A DNA stretch of 64,000 bases from Atherix ibis. Lineage: Eukaryota > Arthropoda > Insecta > Diptera > Athericidae. The position numbers were made by a program, and so were the translations under genes. Where the stretch lies: assembly GCA_958298945.1 (NCBI GenBank), contig OY282608.1, positions 72,774,806 to 72,838,805 of the forward strand, given 5' to 3'. Below, piece after piece: positions 14,005 through 29,515 of the stretch. How positions within the stretch are numbered: position 1 is the first letter of the stretch; each line of letters opens with the position of its first letter. The notes beneath the pieces are model-generated. The model saw only the letters and a program-made list of their open reading frames with translations, made no database searches and was not told the DNA's origin.

Positions 14005-15963
14005 CAACAAACCAACAAACCAACAAACCAACAAACCAACAAACCAACAAACCAACAAACCAACAAACCAACAAACCAACAAACCAACAAACCAACAAAC
14101 CAACAAATCAACAAACCAACAAACCAACAAGCCAACAAACCAACAAACCAACAAATTAACAAATTAACAAACGAACAAACGAACAAACGAACAAACCAAC
14201 AAACCAACAAACGTACAAACGAACAAACCAACAAACCAACAAACCAACAAACGAACAAACCAACAAACCAACAAACCAACAAACCAACAAACCAACAAGC
14301 CAAAAAACCAACAAACCAACAAGCCAACAAGCCAACAAATCAACAAACCAACAAACGGACAAACCAACAAACGAACAAACCAACAAACCAACAAACGAAC
14401 AAACGACCAACCAACAAACCAACAAACCAACAAACCAAAAAACGAACAAACAAACAAACCAACAAACGAACAAACCAATAAACCAACAAACCACCAAACC
14501 AACAAACCAACAAACCAACAAACCAACAAACCAACAAACCAACAAACCAACAAACCAACAAACCAACAAACCAGCAAACCAACAAACCAACAAACCAACA
14601 AACGAACAAACCAACAAACAAACAAACCAACAAACAAATAAACCAACAAATAAACAAACATACAAACAAACAAACCAACAAACCAACAAACCAACAATCC
14701 AACAAACTAACAACCCAACAAACCAACAAACCAACAAGCCAACAAACCATCAAACCAATAAGCCAAAAAACCAACAAACCAACAAGCCAACAAGCCAACA
14801 AACCAACAAACGGACAAACCAACAAAAGAACAAACCAACAAACCAACAAGCCAACAAACCAACAAACCAACAAACCAACAAGCCAACAAGCCAACAAGCC
14901 AACAAACCAACAAACCAACAAACAAACAAACCAACAAACCAACAAACCAACAAACCAACAAACAAACAAACCAACAAACCAACAAACCAACAAACCAACA
15001 AACCAATAAACCAACAAATCAACAAACCAACAAACCAACAAACCAACAAGCCAACAAGCCAACTAACCAACAAACCAACAAACCAACAAACCAACAAACC
15101 TAAAACCCAACAAACGAACAAACCAACAAACCAACAAACCAACAAACCAACAAACCAACAAACCAACAAACCAATAAAACAACAAACCAACAAACCAACA
15201 AACCAACAAACCAACAAACCAACAAACCAACAAACCAACAAACCAACAAACCAACAAACCAACAAACGAACACACCAATAAACCGACAAACCAACAAACT
15301 AAAAAACCAACAAACCAACAAACCAACAAACCAAAAGACCAACAACCGAACAAACCAGCAAACCAACAAACCAACAAACCAACAAACCAACAAACCAACA
15401 ATCCAACAAAGCTACAAACGAACAAACGAACAAACCAACAAACCATCAAACCAACAAACCAAAAAACGAACAAACAAACAAACCAACAAACCAACAAACC
15501 AACAAACCAACAATCCAACAAACCAACAAGCCAACAAGCCATCAAACCAACAAGCCAACAAACGAACAAACCGACAAACCAACAAACGAACAAACCAACA
15601 AATCAACAAGCCAACAAACCAACAAGCCAACAAACGAACAAACCAACAAACGAACAAACCAACAAACCAACAAACCAACAAACCAACAAACCAACAAACC
15701 AACAAATCAGCAAACCAACAAACTAACAAACGAACAAACGAACAAACCAACAAACCAACAAACCAAAAAACGAACAAACAAACAAACCAACAAACTAACA
15801 AACCAACAAGCCAACAAACCAACAAACCAACAAACCAACAAACCAACAAACCAACAAACGGACAAACCAACAAACCAACAAAGCAACAAACCAACAAACC
15901 AACAAACGAACAAACCAACAAACAAACAAACCAACAAACCAACAAACCAACAAACCAACAAAT

Positions 15964-15987
15964 AAACAAACAAACAAACAAACAAAC
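15964..15987 (+). repeat. AAAC tetranucleotide run, 6 copies
   Basis: A 24-base perfect run after AAAT, the counterpart of 10199-10222. Confidence 0.95.
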
Positions 15988-17300
15988 CAAGAAACCATCA
16001 AACCATCAAACCAACAAACCAACAAACCAACAAACCAACAAACCAACAAACCAACAAACCAACAAACCAACAAGCCAAGAAACCAAAAAGCCAACAAACC
16101 AACAAACCAACAAACCAACAAACCAACAAACCAACAAACCAACAAACCAACAAACCAACAAACCAACAAACCAACAAACCAACAAGCCAACAAACTAAAA
16201 AACCAACAAACCAACAAGCCAACAAACCAAAAACCCAACAAACCAACAAACCAACAAACCAAAAAACAAACAAACGAACAAACCAACAAACCAACAAACC
16301 AACGAACCAACAAACCAACAAACCAACAAACCAACAAACCAACAAACCAACAAACCAACAAACCAACAAACCAACAAACCAACAAACCAACAAACCAACA
16401 AACCAACAAACCAACAAACCAACAAACCAACAAACCAACAAACCAACAAGCCAACAAACCCAAAAACGAACAAACCAACAAGCCAACAAACGAACAAACA
16501 AATAAACCAACAAGCCAACAAATCAACAAACCAACAAGCCAACAAACTAAAAAACCAACAACCCAACAAGCCAACAAACCAAAAACCCAACAAACCAACA
16601 AACCAACAAACCAAAAAACAAACAAACGAACAAACCAACAAACCAACAAACCAACGAACCAACAAACCAACAAACCAACAAACCAACAAACCAATAAAAC
16701 CAACAAACCAACAAACCAACAAACCAACAAACCAACAAACCAACAAACCAACAAACCAACAAACCAACAAACCAACAAACCAACAAACCAACAAACCAAC
16801 AAACCAACAAACCAACAAATCAACAAACCAACAAACCAACAAACCAACAAACCAACAAACCAACAAACCCACAAACCAACAAACCAACAAACCAACATGC
16901 CAACAAGCCAACAAGCCGACAAACCAACAAGCCAACAAACAAACAAACCAACAGACCAACAAGCCAACAAGCCAACAAACCAACAAACCAACAAACTAAC
17001 AAACCAACAAACAAACAAATCAACAAACCAACAAAAACCAACAAACCAACAAACAAATAAACCAACAAACCAACAAACCAACAAACAAACAAACCAACAG
17101 ACCAACAAGCCAACAAGCCAACAAACCAACAAGCCAAAAAACGAACATACCAACAAACCAACAAAAAAACGAACCAACAAACAAACGAACAAACCAACAA
17201 ACAAACAATCAAACAAACCAAAAAAACAACAAAAGAACAAACCAACAAACCAACAAACCAACAAACCAACAAACAAACAAACCAACAAACCAACAAATCA

Positions 17301-17671
17301 ACAAACTAACAAACCAACAAACAAATAAACCAACAAACCAACAAACCAATAAACCAACAAACCAACAAACCAACAAACCAACAAACCAACAAACCAACAA
17401 GCCAACAAACGAACAAACTAACAAACCAACAAACAAACAAGCCAACAAACCAAAAACCAACAAACCAATAAACCAACAAACCAACAAACCAACAAACCAA
17501 CAAACAAACAAACCAACAAACCAACAAACCAACAAACCAACAAACCACCAAACCAACAAACCAACAAATCAACAAACCAACAAACCAACAAACCAACAAA
17601 CCAACAAACCAGCAAACCAACAAACCAACAAACCAACAAACCAACATGCCAACAAGCCAACAAACCAACAA
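17301..17671. repeat. Transition segment between D and E
   Basis: Octamer array without landmarks of its own that I can assign. It holds a 7-base contraction (CAAAAACCAAC) near 17450 and a CATGCC unit near 17646. Upstream of about 17672 the sequence no longer matches the second E copy, which places the left edge of the duplication here. Confidence 0.55.
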
Positions 17672-20600
17672 ACCAACAAGCCGACAAACGAACAAATCAA
17701 CTAACAAACAAACCAACAAACCAATAAACCAACAAAAACCAACAAACCAACATACAAATAAACCAACAAACCGACAAACCAACAAACAAACGAACCAACA
17801 AACAAACGAACAAACCAACAAACCAACAATCAAACAAACCAAAAAAATAACAAAACAACCAACCAACAAACCAACAAACCAACAAACCAACAAACCAACA
17901 AACCAACAAACCAACAAACCAACAAACCAACAAACCAACAAACCAACAAACCAACAAACCGACAAACCAACAAGCCAACAAACCAACAAACCAACCAGCC
18001 AACAAGCCAACAAACCAAAAAACCAACAAACGAACAAATCAACTAACAAACAAACCAACAAACCAACAAACCAACAAACCAACAAGCCAACAAACCAACA
18101 AGCCAACAAACGAACAAACCAAGAAGCCAACAAACCAACAAGCCAACAAACGAACAAACAAATAAACCAACCAACCAACAAACCAACAAACCAACAAACC
18201 AACAAACCAACAAACCAACAAACCAACAAACGAACAAACAAATAAACCAACAAGCCAACAAACCAACAAACCAACAAACCAACAAACCAACAAACCAACA
18301 AACCCACAAACCAACAAGCCAACAAACGAACAAACCAACAAACAAACAAACGAACAAACCAACAAATAAACAAACCAACAAACTAACAAACCAAACAAAT
18401 GAACAAATAAATAAACCAACAAACCAACAAATCAAAAAATCAACAAACAAACAAGCCAACAAGCGAACAAACCAACAAGCCAACAAACCAACAAACCAAC
18501 AAACCAACAAACCAACAAACCAACAAACCAACAAACCAAAAACCCAACAAACCAACAAACCAACAAACCAAAAAACCAACAAACCAACAAACGAACAAAC
18601 CAACAAACCAACAAACCAACAAACCAACAAACCAACAAACCAACAAACCAACAAACCAACAAACCAACAAACCAACAAACCAACAAACCAACAAGCCAAC
18701 AAACCAAAAAACCAACAAGCCAACAAACCAACAAACCAACAAACCAAAAAACCAACAAACGAAGAAACCAACAAACCAACAAACCAACAAACCAATAAGC
18801 CAACAAACCAACAAACCAACAAACCAACAAGCCAAAAAGCCAACAAGGCAACAAGCCAAAAAACCAGCAAGCCAACAAACGAACAAACCAAGAAACCAAC
18901 AAACCAACAAACCAACAAACCAACAAACCAACAAACCAACAAACCAACAAACCAACAAACAAACAAACCAACAAATCAACAAACTAACAAACCAGCAAAC
19001 ATATAAGCCAACAAACCAACAAACCAACAAACCAACAAACCAACAAACCAACAAACCAACAAACCAACAAACCAACAAACCAAGAAACCAACAAACCAAC
19101 AAACCAACAAACCAACAAACCATCAAACCAACAAACCAACAAATCAACAAACCAACAAACCAACAAACCAACAAACCAACAAACCAGCAAACCAACAAAC
19201 CACAAACCAACAAACCAACAAACCAACAAACCAACAAACCAACAAACCAACAAACCAACAAACCAACATGCCAACAAGCTAACAAGCCAACAAACCAACA
19301 AGCCAACAAACGAACAAACAAACAAGCCAACAAACCAACAAGCTAAAAAACGAACAAACCAACAAATCAACAAACAAACGAACCAACAAAACAACAAACC
19401 AGCAAACTAACAAACCAACAAATCAATAAACCAACAAGCCAACAAACCAACAAACCAACAAACCAACAAACCAACAAACCAATAAACCAACAAACCAACA
19501 AGCCAACAAACTAACAAGCCAACAAACCAACAAACCAACAAACCAACAAACCAACAAACCAACAAACCAACAAACCAACAAACCAACAAACCAACAAACC
19601 AAGAAACCAACATGCCAACAAGCCAACAAGCCAACAAACCAACAAGCCAACCAACGAACAAACCAACAAACAAACAAACCAACAAACCAACAAACCAACA
19701 AACCAACAAACCAACAAACCAACAAACAAACAAACTAACAGACCAACAAGCCAACAAGCCAACAAACCTACAAGCCAAAAAACGAACAAACCAACAAACC
19801 AACAAAAAAACAAACCAACAAAACAACAAACTAACAAACCAACAAACCAACAAACATATAAGCCAACAAGCCAACAAACGAACAAACCAACAATCCAACA
19901 AACTAACAAACCAACAAACCAACAAACCAACAAACCAATAAACCAACAAACCAACAAACCAACAAACCAACAAGCCAACAAGCCAACAAACCAAAAAACC
20001 AACAAACGAACAAACTAGCAAACAAACAAACCAACAAACCAACAAAACAACAAACCAACAAACCAACACACCAACAAACCAACAAACCAACAAACCAACA
20101 AGCCAACAAACGAACAAACCAACAAACGAACAAACCAACAAACCAACAAACCAACAAACGAACAAACCAAGAATCCAACAAATCAACAAGCCAACAAACG
20201 AACAAACCAACAAACCAACAAACAAACAAACTAACAGACCAACAAGCCAACAAGCCAACAAACCTACAAGCCAAAAAACGAACAAACCAACAAACCAACA
20301 AAAAAAAAACCAATAAAACAACAAACTAACAAACCAACAAACCAACAAACCAATAAACCAACAAGTCAACAAACGAACAAACCAACAAACCAACAAACTA
20401 ACAAACCAACAAACCAACAAACCAACAAACCAACAAACCAACAAACCAACAAACCAACAAGCCAACAAGCCAACAAACCAAAAAACCAACAAACGAACAA
20501 ACTAGCAAACAAACAAACCAACAAACCAACAAAACAACAAGCCAACAAACCAACAAACCAACAAACCAACAAACCAACAAACTAACAAACGAACAAACCA

Positions 20601-20740
20601 ACAAACAAACAAACGAACAAACCAACAAACGAACAAACCAACAAACCAACAAACCAACAAACGAACAAACCGAGAAGCCAACAAACCAACAAGCCAACAA
20701 ACGAAAAAACAAATAAACCAACAAACCAACAAAACAACAA
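17672..20740. repeat. Block E1, first member of a 3.07 kb tandem duplication
   Basis: It begins in an AAGCCGACAAACGAAC context and runs into its own copy E2 without a gap. Paired landmarks are CTAAC (T at 17702 and 20771, offset 3069), the second CTAAC (18044 and 21105, 3061), CTAGC (T at 20016 and 23085, 3069), CCAATAAAAC (20310 and 23380, 3070) and a second CTAGC (20503 and 23574, 3071). The changes are whole 8-base units or single bases in A runs. In E1 the run near 20300 is ten A, where E2 has A7-C-A3. Confidence 0.88.
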
Positions 20741-23700
20741 ACCAACAAGCCGACAAACGAACAAATCAACTAACAAACAAACCAACAAACCAATAAACCA
20801 ACAAAAACCAACAAACCAACATACAAATAAACCAACAAACCGACAAACCAACAAACAAACGAACCAACAAACAAACGAACAAACCAACAAACCAACAATC
20901 AAACAAACCAAAAAAATAACAAAACAACCAACCAACAAACCAACAAACCAACAAACCAACAAACCAACAAACCAACAAACCAACAAACCAACAAACCAAC
21001 AAACCAACAAACCAACAAACCGACAAACCAACAAGCCAACAAACCAACAAACCAACCAGCCAACAAGCCAACAAACCAAAAAACCAACAAACGAACAAAT
21101 CAACTAACAAACAAACCAACAAACCAACAAACCAACAAACCAACAAGCCAACAAACCAACAAGCCAACAAACGAACAAACCAAGAAGCCAACAAACCAAC
21201 AAGCCAACAAACGAACAAACAAATAAACCAACCAACCAACAAACCAACAAACCAACAAACCAACAAACCAACAAACCAACAAACCAACAAACGAACAAAC
21301 AAATAAACCAACAAGCCAACAAACCAACAAACCAACAAACCAACAAACCAACAAACCAACAAACCCACAAACCAACAAGCCAACAAACGAACAAACCAAC
21401 AAACAAACAAACGAACAAACCAACAAATAAACAAACCAACAAACTAACAAACCAAACAAATGAACAAATAAATAAACCAACAAACCAACAAATCAAAAAA
21501 TCAACAAACAAACAAGCCAACAAGCGAACAAACCAACAAGCCAACAAACCAACAAACCAACAAACCAACAAACCAACAAACCAACAAACCAACAAACCAA
21601 AAACCCAACAAACCAACAAACCAACAAACCAAAAAACCAACAAACCAACAAACGAACAAACCAACAAACCAACAAACCAACAAACCAACAAACCAACAAA
21701 CCAACAAACCAACAAACCAACAAACCAACAAACCAACAAACCAACAAACCAACAAACCAACAAGCCAACAAACCAAAAAACCAACAAGCCAACAAACCAA
21801 CAAACCAACAAACCAAAAAACCAACAAACGAAGAAACCAACAAACCAACAAACCAACAAACCAATAAGCCAACAAACCAACAAACCAACAAACCAACAAG
21901 CCAAAAAGCCAACAAGGCAACAAGCCAAAAAACCAGCAAGCCAACAAAGGAACAAACCAACAAACCAACAAACCAACAAACCAACAAACCAACAAACCAA
22001 CAAACCAACAAACCAACAAACCAACAAACAAACAAACCAACAAATCAACAAACTAACAAACCAGCAAACATATAAGCCAACAAACCAACAAACCAACAAA
22101 CCAACAAACCAACAAACCAACAAACCAACAAACCAACAAACCAACAAACCAACAAACCAAGAAACCAACAAACCAACAAACCAACAAACCAACAAACCAT
22201 CAAACCAACAAACCAACAAATCAACAAACCAACAAACCAACAAACCAACAAACCAACAAACCAGCAAACCAACAAACCACAAACCAACAAACCAACAAAC
22301 CAACAAACCAACAAACCAACAAACCAACAAACCAACAAACCAACATGCCAACAAGCTAACAAGCCAACAAACCAACAAGCCAACAAACGAACAAACAAAC
22401 AAGCCAACAAACCAACAAGCTAAAAAACGAACAAACCAACAAATCAACAAACAAACGAACCAACAAAACAACAAACCAGCAAACCAACAAACCAACAAAT
22501 CAATAAACCAACAAGCCAACAAACCAACAAACCAACAAACCAACAAACCAATAAACCAACAAACCAACAAGCCAACAAACTAACAAGCCAACAAACCAAC
22601 AAACCAACAAACCAACAAACCAACAAACCAACAAACCAACAAACCAACAAACCAACAAACCAACAAACCAAGAAACCAACATGCCAACAAGCCAACAAGC
22701 CAACAAACCAACAAGCCAACCAACGAACAAACCAACAAACAAACAAACCAACAAACCAACAAACCAACAAACCAACAAACCAACAAACCAACAAACAAAC
22801 AAACTAACAGACCAACAAGCCAACAAGCCAACAAACCTACAAGCCAAAAAACGAACAAACCAACAAACCAACAAAAAAACAAACCAACAAAACAACAAAC
22901 TAACAAACCAACAAACCAACAAACATATAAGCCAACAAGCCAACAAACGAACAAACCAACAATCCAACAAACTAACAAACCAACAAACCAACAAACCAAC
23001 AAACCAATAAACCAACAAACCAACAAACCAACAAACCAACAAGCCAACAAGCCAACAAACCAAAAAACCAACAAACGAACAAACTAGCAAACAAACAAAC
23101 CAACAAACCAACAAAACAACAAACCAACAAACCAACACACCAACAAACCAACAAACCAACAAACCAACAAGCCAACAAACGAACAAACCAACAAACGAAC
23201 AAACCAACAAACCAACAAACCAACAAACGAACAAACCAAGAATCCAACAAATCAACAAGCCAACAAACGAACAAACCAACAAACCAACAAACAAACAAAC
23301 TAACAGACCAACAAGCCAACAAGCCAACAAACCTACAAGCCAAAAAACGAACAAACCAACAAACCAACAAAAAAACAAACCAATAAAACAACAAACTAAC
23401 AAACCAACAAACCAACAAACCAATAAACCAACAAGTCAACAAACGAACAAACCAACAAACCAACAAACTAACAAACCAACAAACCAACAAACCAACAAAC
23501 CAACAAACCAACAAACCAACAAACCAACAAGCCAACAAGCCAACAAACCAAAAAAACCAACAAACGAACAAACTAGCAAACAAACAAACCAACAAACCAA
23601 CAAAACAACAAGCCAACAAACCAACAAACCAACAAACCAACAAACCAACAAACTAACAAACGAACAAACCAACAAACAAACAAACGAACAAACCAACAAA

Positions 23701-23811
23701 CGAACAAACCAACAAACCAACAAACCAACAAACGAACAAACCGAGAAGCCAACAAACCAACAAGCCAACAAACGAAAAAACAAATAAACCAACAAACCAA
23801 CAAAACAACAA
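20741..23811. repeat. Block E2, second member of the 3.07 kb tandem duplication
   Basis: It is nearly identical to E1 over its full length, with few substitutions. One example is AAAGGAAC near 21948 where E1 has AAACGAAC, with a nearby AAGAAACC reverted to AACAAACC. The copy ends near 23811, where E2 continues into CATACC while E1 continues into GCCGAC. Near-identity suggests a recent event, or an assembly duplication. Confidence 0.88.
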
Positions 23812-25499
23812 ACCAACATACCAACAAACCAACAAACGAACAAACAAATAAACCAACAAGTCAACAAACCAACAAACCAACAAACCAACAAACCAACAAA
23901 CCAACAAACCAACAAACCAACAAACCATCAAACCAACAAACCAACAAATCAACAAACCAACAAACCAACAAACCAACAAACCAGCAAACCAACAAACCAA
24001 CAAACCAACAAACCAACAAACCAACAAACCAACAAACCAACAAACCAACAAGCCAACAAGCTAACAAGCCAACAAACCAACAAGCCAACAAACGAACAAA
24101 CCAACAAGCCAACAAACCAATAAGCTAAAAAACGAACAAACCAACAAACCAACAAACAAACGAACCAACAAAACAACAAACCAACAAACCAACAAACCAA
24201 CAAATCAATAAACCAACAAGCCAACAAACCAACAAACCAACAAACCAACAAACCAACAAACCAATAAACCAACAAACCAACAAGCCAACAAACTAACAAG
24301 CCAACAAACCAACAAACCAACAAACCAACAAACCAACAAACCAAGAAACCAACATGCCAACAAGCCAACAAGCCAATAAACCAACTAGCCAACAAACGAA
24401 CAAACCAACAAACAAACAAACCAAAAAACCAACAAACCAACAAACCAACAAACAAACAAACTAACAGACCAACAAGCCAACAAGCCAACAAACCTACAAG
24501 CCAAAAAACGAACACACCAACAAACCAACAAAAAAACAAACCAACCAAACAACAAACTAACAAACCAACAAACCAACAAACCAATAAACCAACAAGCCAA
24601 CAAACGAACAAACCAAAAAACCAACAAACCAACCAACCAACAAACCAACAAACCAACAAACCAACAAACCAACAAACCAACAAACCAACAAACCAACAAG
24701 CCAACAAGCACACAAACCAAAAAACCAACAAACGAACAAACTAGCAAACAAACAAACCAACAAACCAACAAAACAACAAGCCAACAAACCAACAAACCAA
24801 CAAACTAAAAAACCAACAAACTAACAAACGAACAAACCAACAAACAAACAAACCAACAAACCAACACACCAACAAACCAACAAGCCAACAAACCAACAAG
24901 CCAAGAAACGAACAAACCAACAAACGAACAAACCAACAAACCAACAAACCAACAAACGAACAAACCAACAAACCAACAAACCAACAAGCCAACGCACGAA
25001 CAAACAAATAAACCAACAAACTAACAAACCAACAAACCAACATACCAACAAACCAACAAACGAACAAATAAATAAACCAACAAGCCAAAAAGCCAACAAA
25101 CCAACAAACCAACAAACCAACAAACCAACAAACCAACAAACCAACAAGCCAACAAACCGACAAGCCAACAAACTAAAAAACCAACAAACCAACACGCCAA
25201 CAAACCAACAAGCCAACAAACGAACAAACCAACAAACCAACAAACAAAAAAACTAACAGACCAACAAGCCAACAAGCCAACAAACCAACAAGCCAAAAAA
25301 CGCACAAACCAACAAACCAACAAAAAAACAAACCAACAAACCAACAAACAAACAAACTAACAGACCAACAAGCCAACAAGCCAACAAACCAACAAGCCAA
25401 AAAACGCACAAACCAACAAACCAACAAAAAAACAAACCAACAAAACAACAAACTAACAAACCAACAAACCAACAAACTAATAAACCAACAAGCCAACAA
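23812..25499. repeat. E-to-F transition segment
   Basis: It re-uses E landmarks in a different order, including CATGCC (about 24354), AAACTAACAGACC (about 24460) and CTAGC (T at 24742). From about 24800 it takes on the composition of the F mosaic. Between 25240 and 25420 a segment of about 120 bases, holding AACTAACAGACC and CGCACAAACC, is repeated once in tandem. No gene is seen. Confidence 0.6.
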
Positions 25500-28140
25500 A
25501 CGAACAAACCAACAAACCAATAAACTAACAAACCAACAAACCAACAAACCAACAAACCAAACAAACACACAAACCAACAAACCAACAAACCAACAAGCCA
25601 ACAAGCCAACAAACCAAAAAACCAACAAACGAACAAACTAGCAAACAAACAAACCAACAAACCAACAAACCAACAAAACAACAAGCCAACAAACCAACAA
25701 ACCAACAAACCAACAAACCAACAAACTAACAAACGAACAAACCAACAAACAAACAAACCAACAAACCAACACATCAACAAACCAACAAGCCAACAAACCA
25801 ACAAGCCAACAAACGAACAAACCAACAAACGAACAAACCAACAAACCAACAAACCAACAAACGAACAAACCAACAAACCAACAAACCAACAAGCCAACGC
25901 ACGAACAAACAAATAAACCAACAAACCAACAAACCAACAAACCAACATACCAACAAACCAACAAACGAACAAACAAATAAACCAACAAGCCAAAAAGCCA
26001 ACAAACCAACAAACCAACAAACCAACAAACCAACAAACCAACAAACCAACAAACCAACAAGCCAACAAACCGACAAGCCAACAAACTAAAAAACCAACAA
26101 ACCAACACGCCAACAAACCAAAAACCCAACAAACCAACAAACCAACAAACCAAAAAACCAACAAACGAACAAACCAACAAACCAACAAACCAACAAACCA
26201 ACAAACCAACAAACCAACAAACCAACAAACCAACAAACCAACAAGCCAACAAAGCAAAAAACAACAAGCCAACAAACCAACAAACCAACAAACCAAAAAA
26301 CCAACAAACGAAGAAACCAACAAACCAACAAACCAACAAACCAACAAACCAATAAGTCAACAAACCAAAAAAACAACTAACCAACAAACCAACAAACCAA
26401 CAAACCAACAAACCAACAAACCAACAAACCAACAAACCAACAAACCAACAAACCAACAAACCAACAAACCAACAAACCAACAAGCCAACAAACCAAAAAA
26501 CCAACAAGCCAACAAACGAACAAACCAACAAACAAAGAAACCAACAAACCAACAAGCCAACAAGCCAACAAACCAACAAGCCAACAAACCAACAAACAAA
26601 TAAACCAACAAACCAACAAACCAACAAACCAACAAACCAACAAACCAACAAACCAACAAGCCAACAAGCCAACAAACCAACAAACCAACAAACCAACAAA
26701 CCAACAAACCAACAAATCAACAAGCCAAAAAGCCAACAAGGCAACAAGCCAACAAACCAACAAGCCAACAAACGAACAAACGAACGAACAAACAAACCAA
26801 CAAACCAACAAACCAACAAACCAACAAACCAACAAACCAACAAACCATCAAACCAACAAATCAACAAACCAACAAACCAACAAACCAACAAACCAACAAA
26901 CCAACAAATGAACAAACAAATAAACCAACAAACCAACAAACCAACAAACCAACATACCAACAAACCAACAATCGAACAAACAAATAAACCAACAAGCCAA
27001 CAAACCAACAAACCAACAAACCAACAAACCAACAACCCAACAAACCAACAAACCAACAAACCAACAAACCAACAAGCCAACAAGCCAACAAACGAACAAA
27101 CCAACAAACCAACAAACAAACAAACTAACAGACCAACAAGCCAACAAGCCAACAAACCAACAAGCCAAAAAACGCACAAACCAACAAACCAACAAAAAAA
27201 CAAACCAACAAAACAACAAACTAACAAACCAACAAACCAACAAACTAATAAACCAACAAGCCAACAAACGAACAAACCAACAAACCAATAAACTAACAAA
27301 CCAACAAACCAACAAACCAACAAACCAACAAACACACAAACCAACAAACCAACAAACCAACAAGCCAACAAGCCAACAAACCAAAAAACCAACAAACGAA
27401 CAAACTAGCAAACAAACAAACCAACAAACCAACAAACCAACAAAACAACAAGCCAACAAACCAACAAACCAACAAACCAACAAACCAACAAACTAACAAA
27501 CGAACAAACCAACAAACAAACAAACCAACAAACCAACACATCAACAAACCAACAAGCCAACAAACCAACAAGCCAACAAACGAACAAACCAACAAACGAA
27601 CAAACCAACAAACCAACAAACCAACAAACGAACAAACCAACAAACCAACAAACCAACAAGCCAACGCACGAACAAACAAATAAACCAACAAACCAACAAA
27701 CCAACAAACCAACATACCAACAAACCAACAAACGAACAAACAAATAAACCAACAATCCAAAAAGCCAACAAACCAACAAACCAACAAACCAACAAACCAA
27801 CAAACCAACAAACCAACAAACCAACAAGCCAACAAACCAACAAGCCAACAAACTAAAAAACCAACAAACCAACACGCCAACAAACCAAAAACCCAACAAA
27901 CCAACAAACCAACAAACCAAAAAACCAACAAACGAACAAACCAACAAACCAACAAACCAACAAACCAACAAACCAACAAACCAACAAACCAACAAACCAA
28001 CAAGCCAACAAAGCAAAAAACAACAAGCCAACAAACCAACAAACCAACAAACCAAAAAACCAACAAACGAAGAAACCAACAAACCAACAAACCAACAAAC
28101 CAACAAACCAATAAGTCAACAAACCAAAAAAACAACTAAC
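25500..28140. repeat. F segment with copies 17.08 kb and 23.59 kb downstream
   Basis: The part at about 25525-26376 recurs at 42605-43456 (offset 17,080) and at 49115-49966 (offset 23,590). All three carry the same rare context CCAAACAAACACAC (near 25557, 42637 and 49147). The part at 26848-27483 recurs at 50446-51081 (offset 23,598). Shared odd bases and fixed distances show common descent by long-range duplication. Confidence 0.82.
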
Positions 28141-29515
28141 CAACAAACCAACAAACCAACAAACCAACAAACCAACAAACCAACAAACCAACAAACCAAC
28201 AAACCAACAAACCAACAAACCAACAAACCAACAAACCAACAAGCCAACAAACCAAAAAACCAACAAGCCAACAAACGAACAAACCAACAAACAAAGAAAC
28301 CAACAAACCAACAAGCCAACAAGCCAACAAACCAACAAGCCAACAAACCAACAAACAAATAAACCAACAAACCAACAAACCAACAAACCAACAAACCAAC
28401 AAACCAACAAACCAACAAGCCAACAAGCCAACAAACCAACAAACCAACAAACCAACAAACCAACAAACCAACAAATCAACAAGCCAAAAAGCCAACAAGG
28501 CAACAAGCCAACAAACCAACAAGCCAACAAACGAACAAACGAACGAACAAACAAACCAACAAACCAACAAACCAACAAACCAACAAACCAACAAACCAAC
28601 AAACCAACAAACCAACAAACCAACAAACCAACAAACCAACAAACCAACAAACCAACAAACCAACAAACCAACAAGCCAACAAACCAAAAAACCAACAAGC
28701 CAACAAACGAACAAACCAACAAACAAAGAAACCAACAAACCAACAAACCAACAAACCAACAAACCAACAAACCAACAAGCCAACAAGCACACAAACCAAA
28801 AAACCAACAAACGAACAAACTAGCAAACAAACAAACCAACAAACCAACAAAACAACAAGCCAACAAACCAACAAACCAACAAACCAAAAAACCAACAAGC
28901 CAACAAACGAACAAACCAACAAACAAAGAAACCAACAAACCAACAAGCCAACAAGCCAACAAACCAACAAGCCAACAAACCAACAAACAAATAAACCAAC
29001 AAACCAACAAACCAACAAACCAACAAACCAACAAACCAACAAACCAACAAGCCAACAAGCCAACAAACCAACAAACCAACAAACCAACAAACCAACAAAC
29101 CAACAAATCAACAAGCCAAAAAGCCAACAAGGCAACAAGCCAACAAACCAACAAGCCAACAAACGAACAAACGAACGAACAAACAAACCAACAAACCAAC
29201 AAACCAACAAACCAACAAACCAACAAACCAACAAACCAACAAACCAACAAACCAACAAACCAACAAATCAACAAGCCAAAAAGCCAACAAGGCAACAAGC
29301 CAACAAACCAACAAGCCAACAAACGAACAAACGAACGAACAAACAAACCAACAAACCAACAAACCAACAAACCAACAAACCAACAAATCAACAAGCCAAA
29401 AAGCCAACAAGGCAACAAGCCAAAAAGCCAACAAACCAACAAACCAACAAACCAACAAACCAACAAACCAACAAACCAACAAACCAACAAGCCAACAAAC
29501 CGACAAGCCAACAAA

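Larger units (their letters stand above)
13481..17300. repeat. Higher-order block D, second copy
   Basis: It is a displaced copy of the left D block. CGCAC at 13952 pairs with 8093 (offset 5859), CCTAAAACCC at 15099 with 9366 (5733), and the six-copy AAAC run at 15964 with 10199 (5765). The stepwise changes in offset mean that octamer units and other short segments were gained or lost between copies. The long pure run at 16304-16449 corresponds to the one at 10708-10854. Confidence 0.75.
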
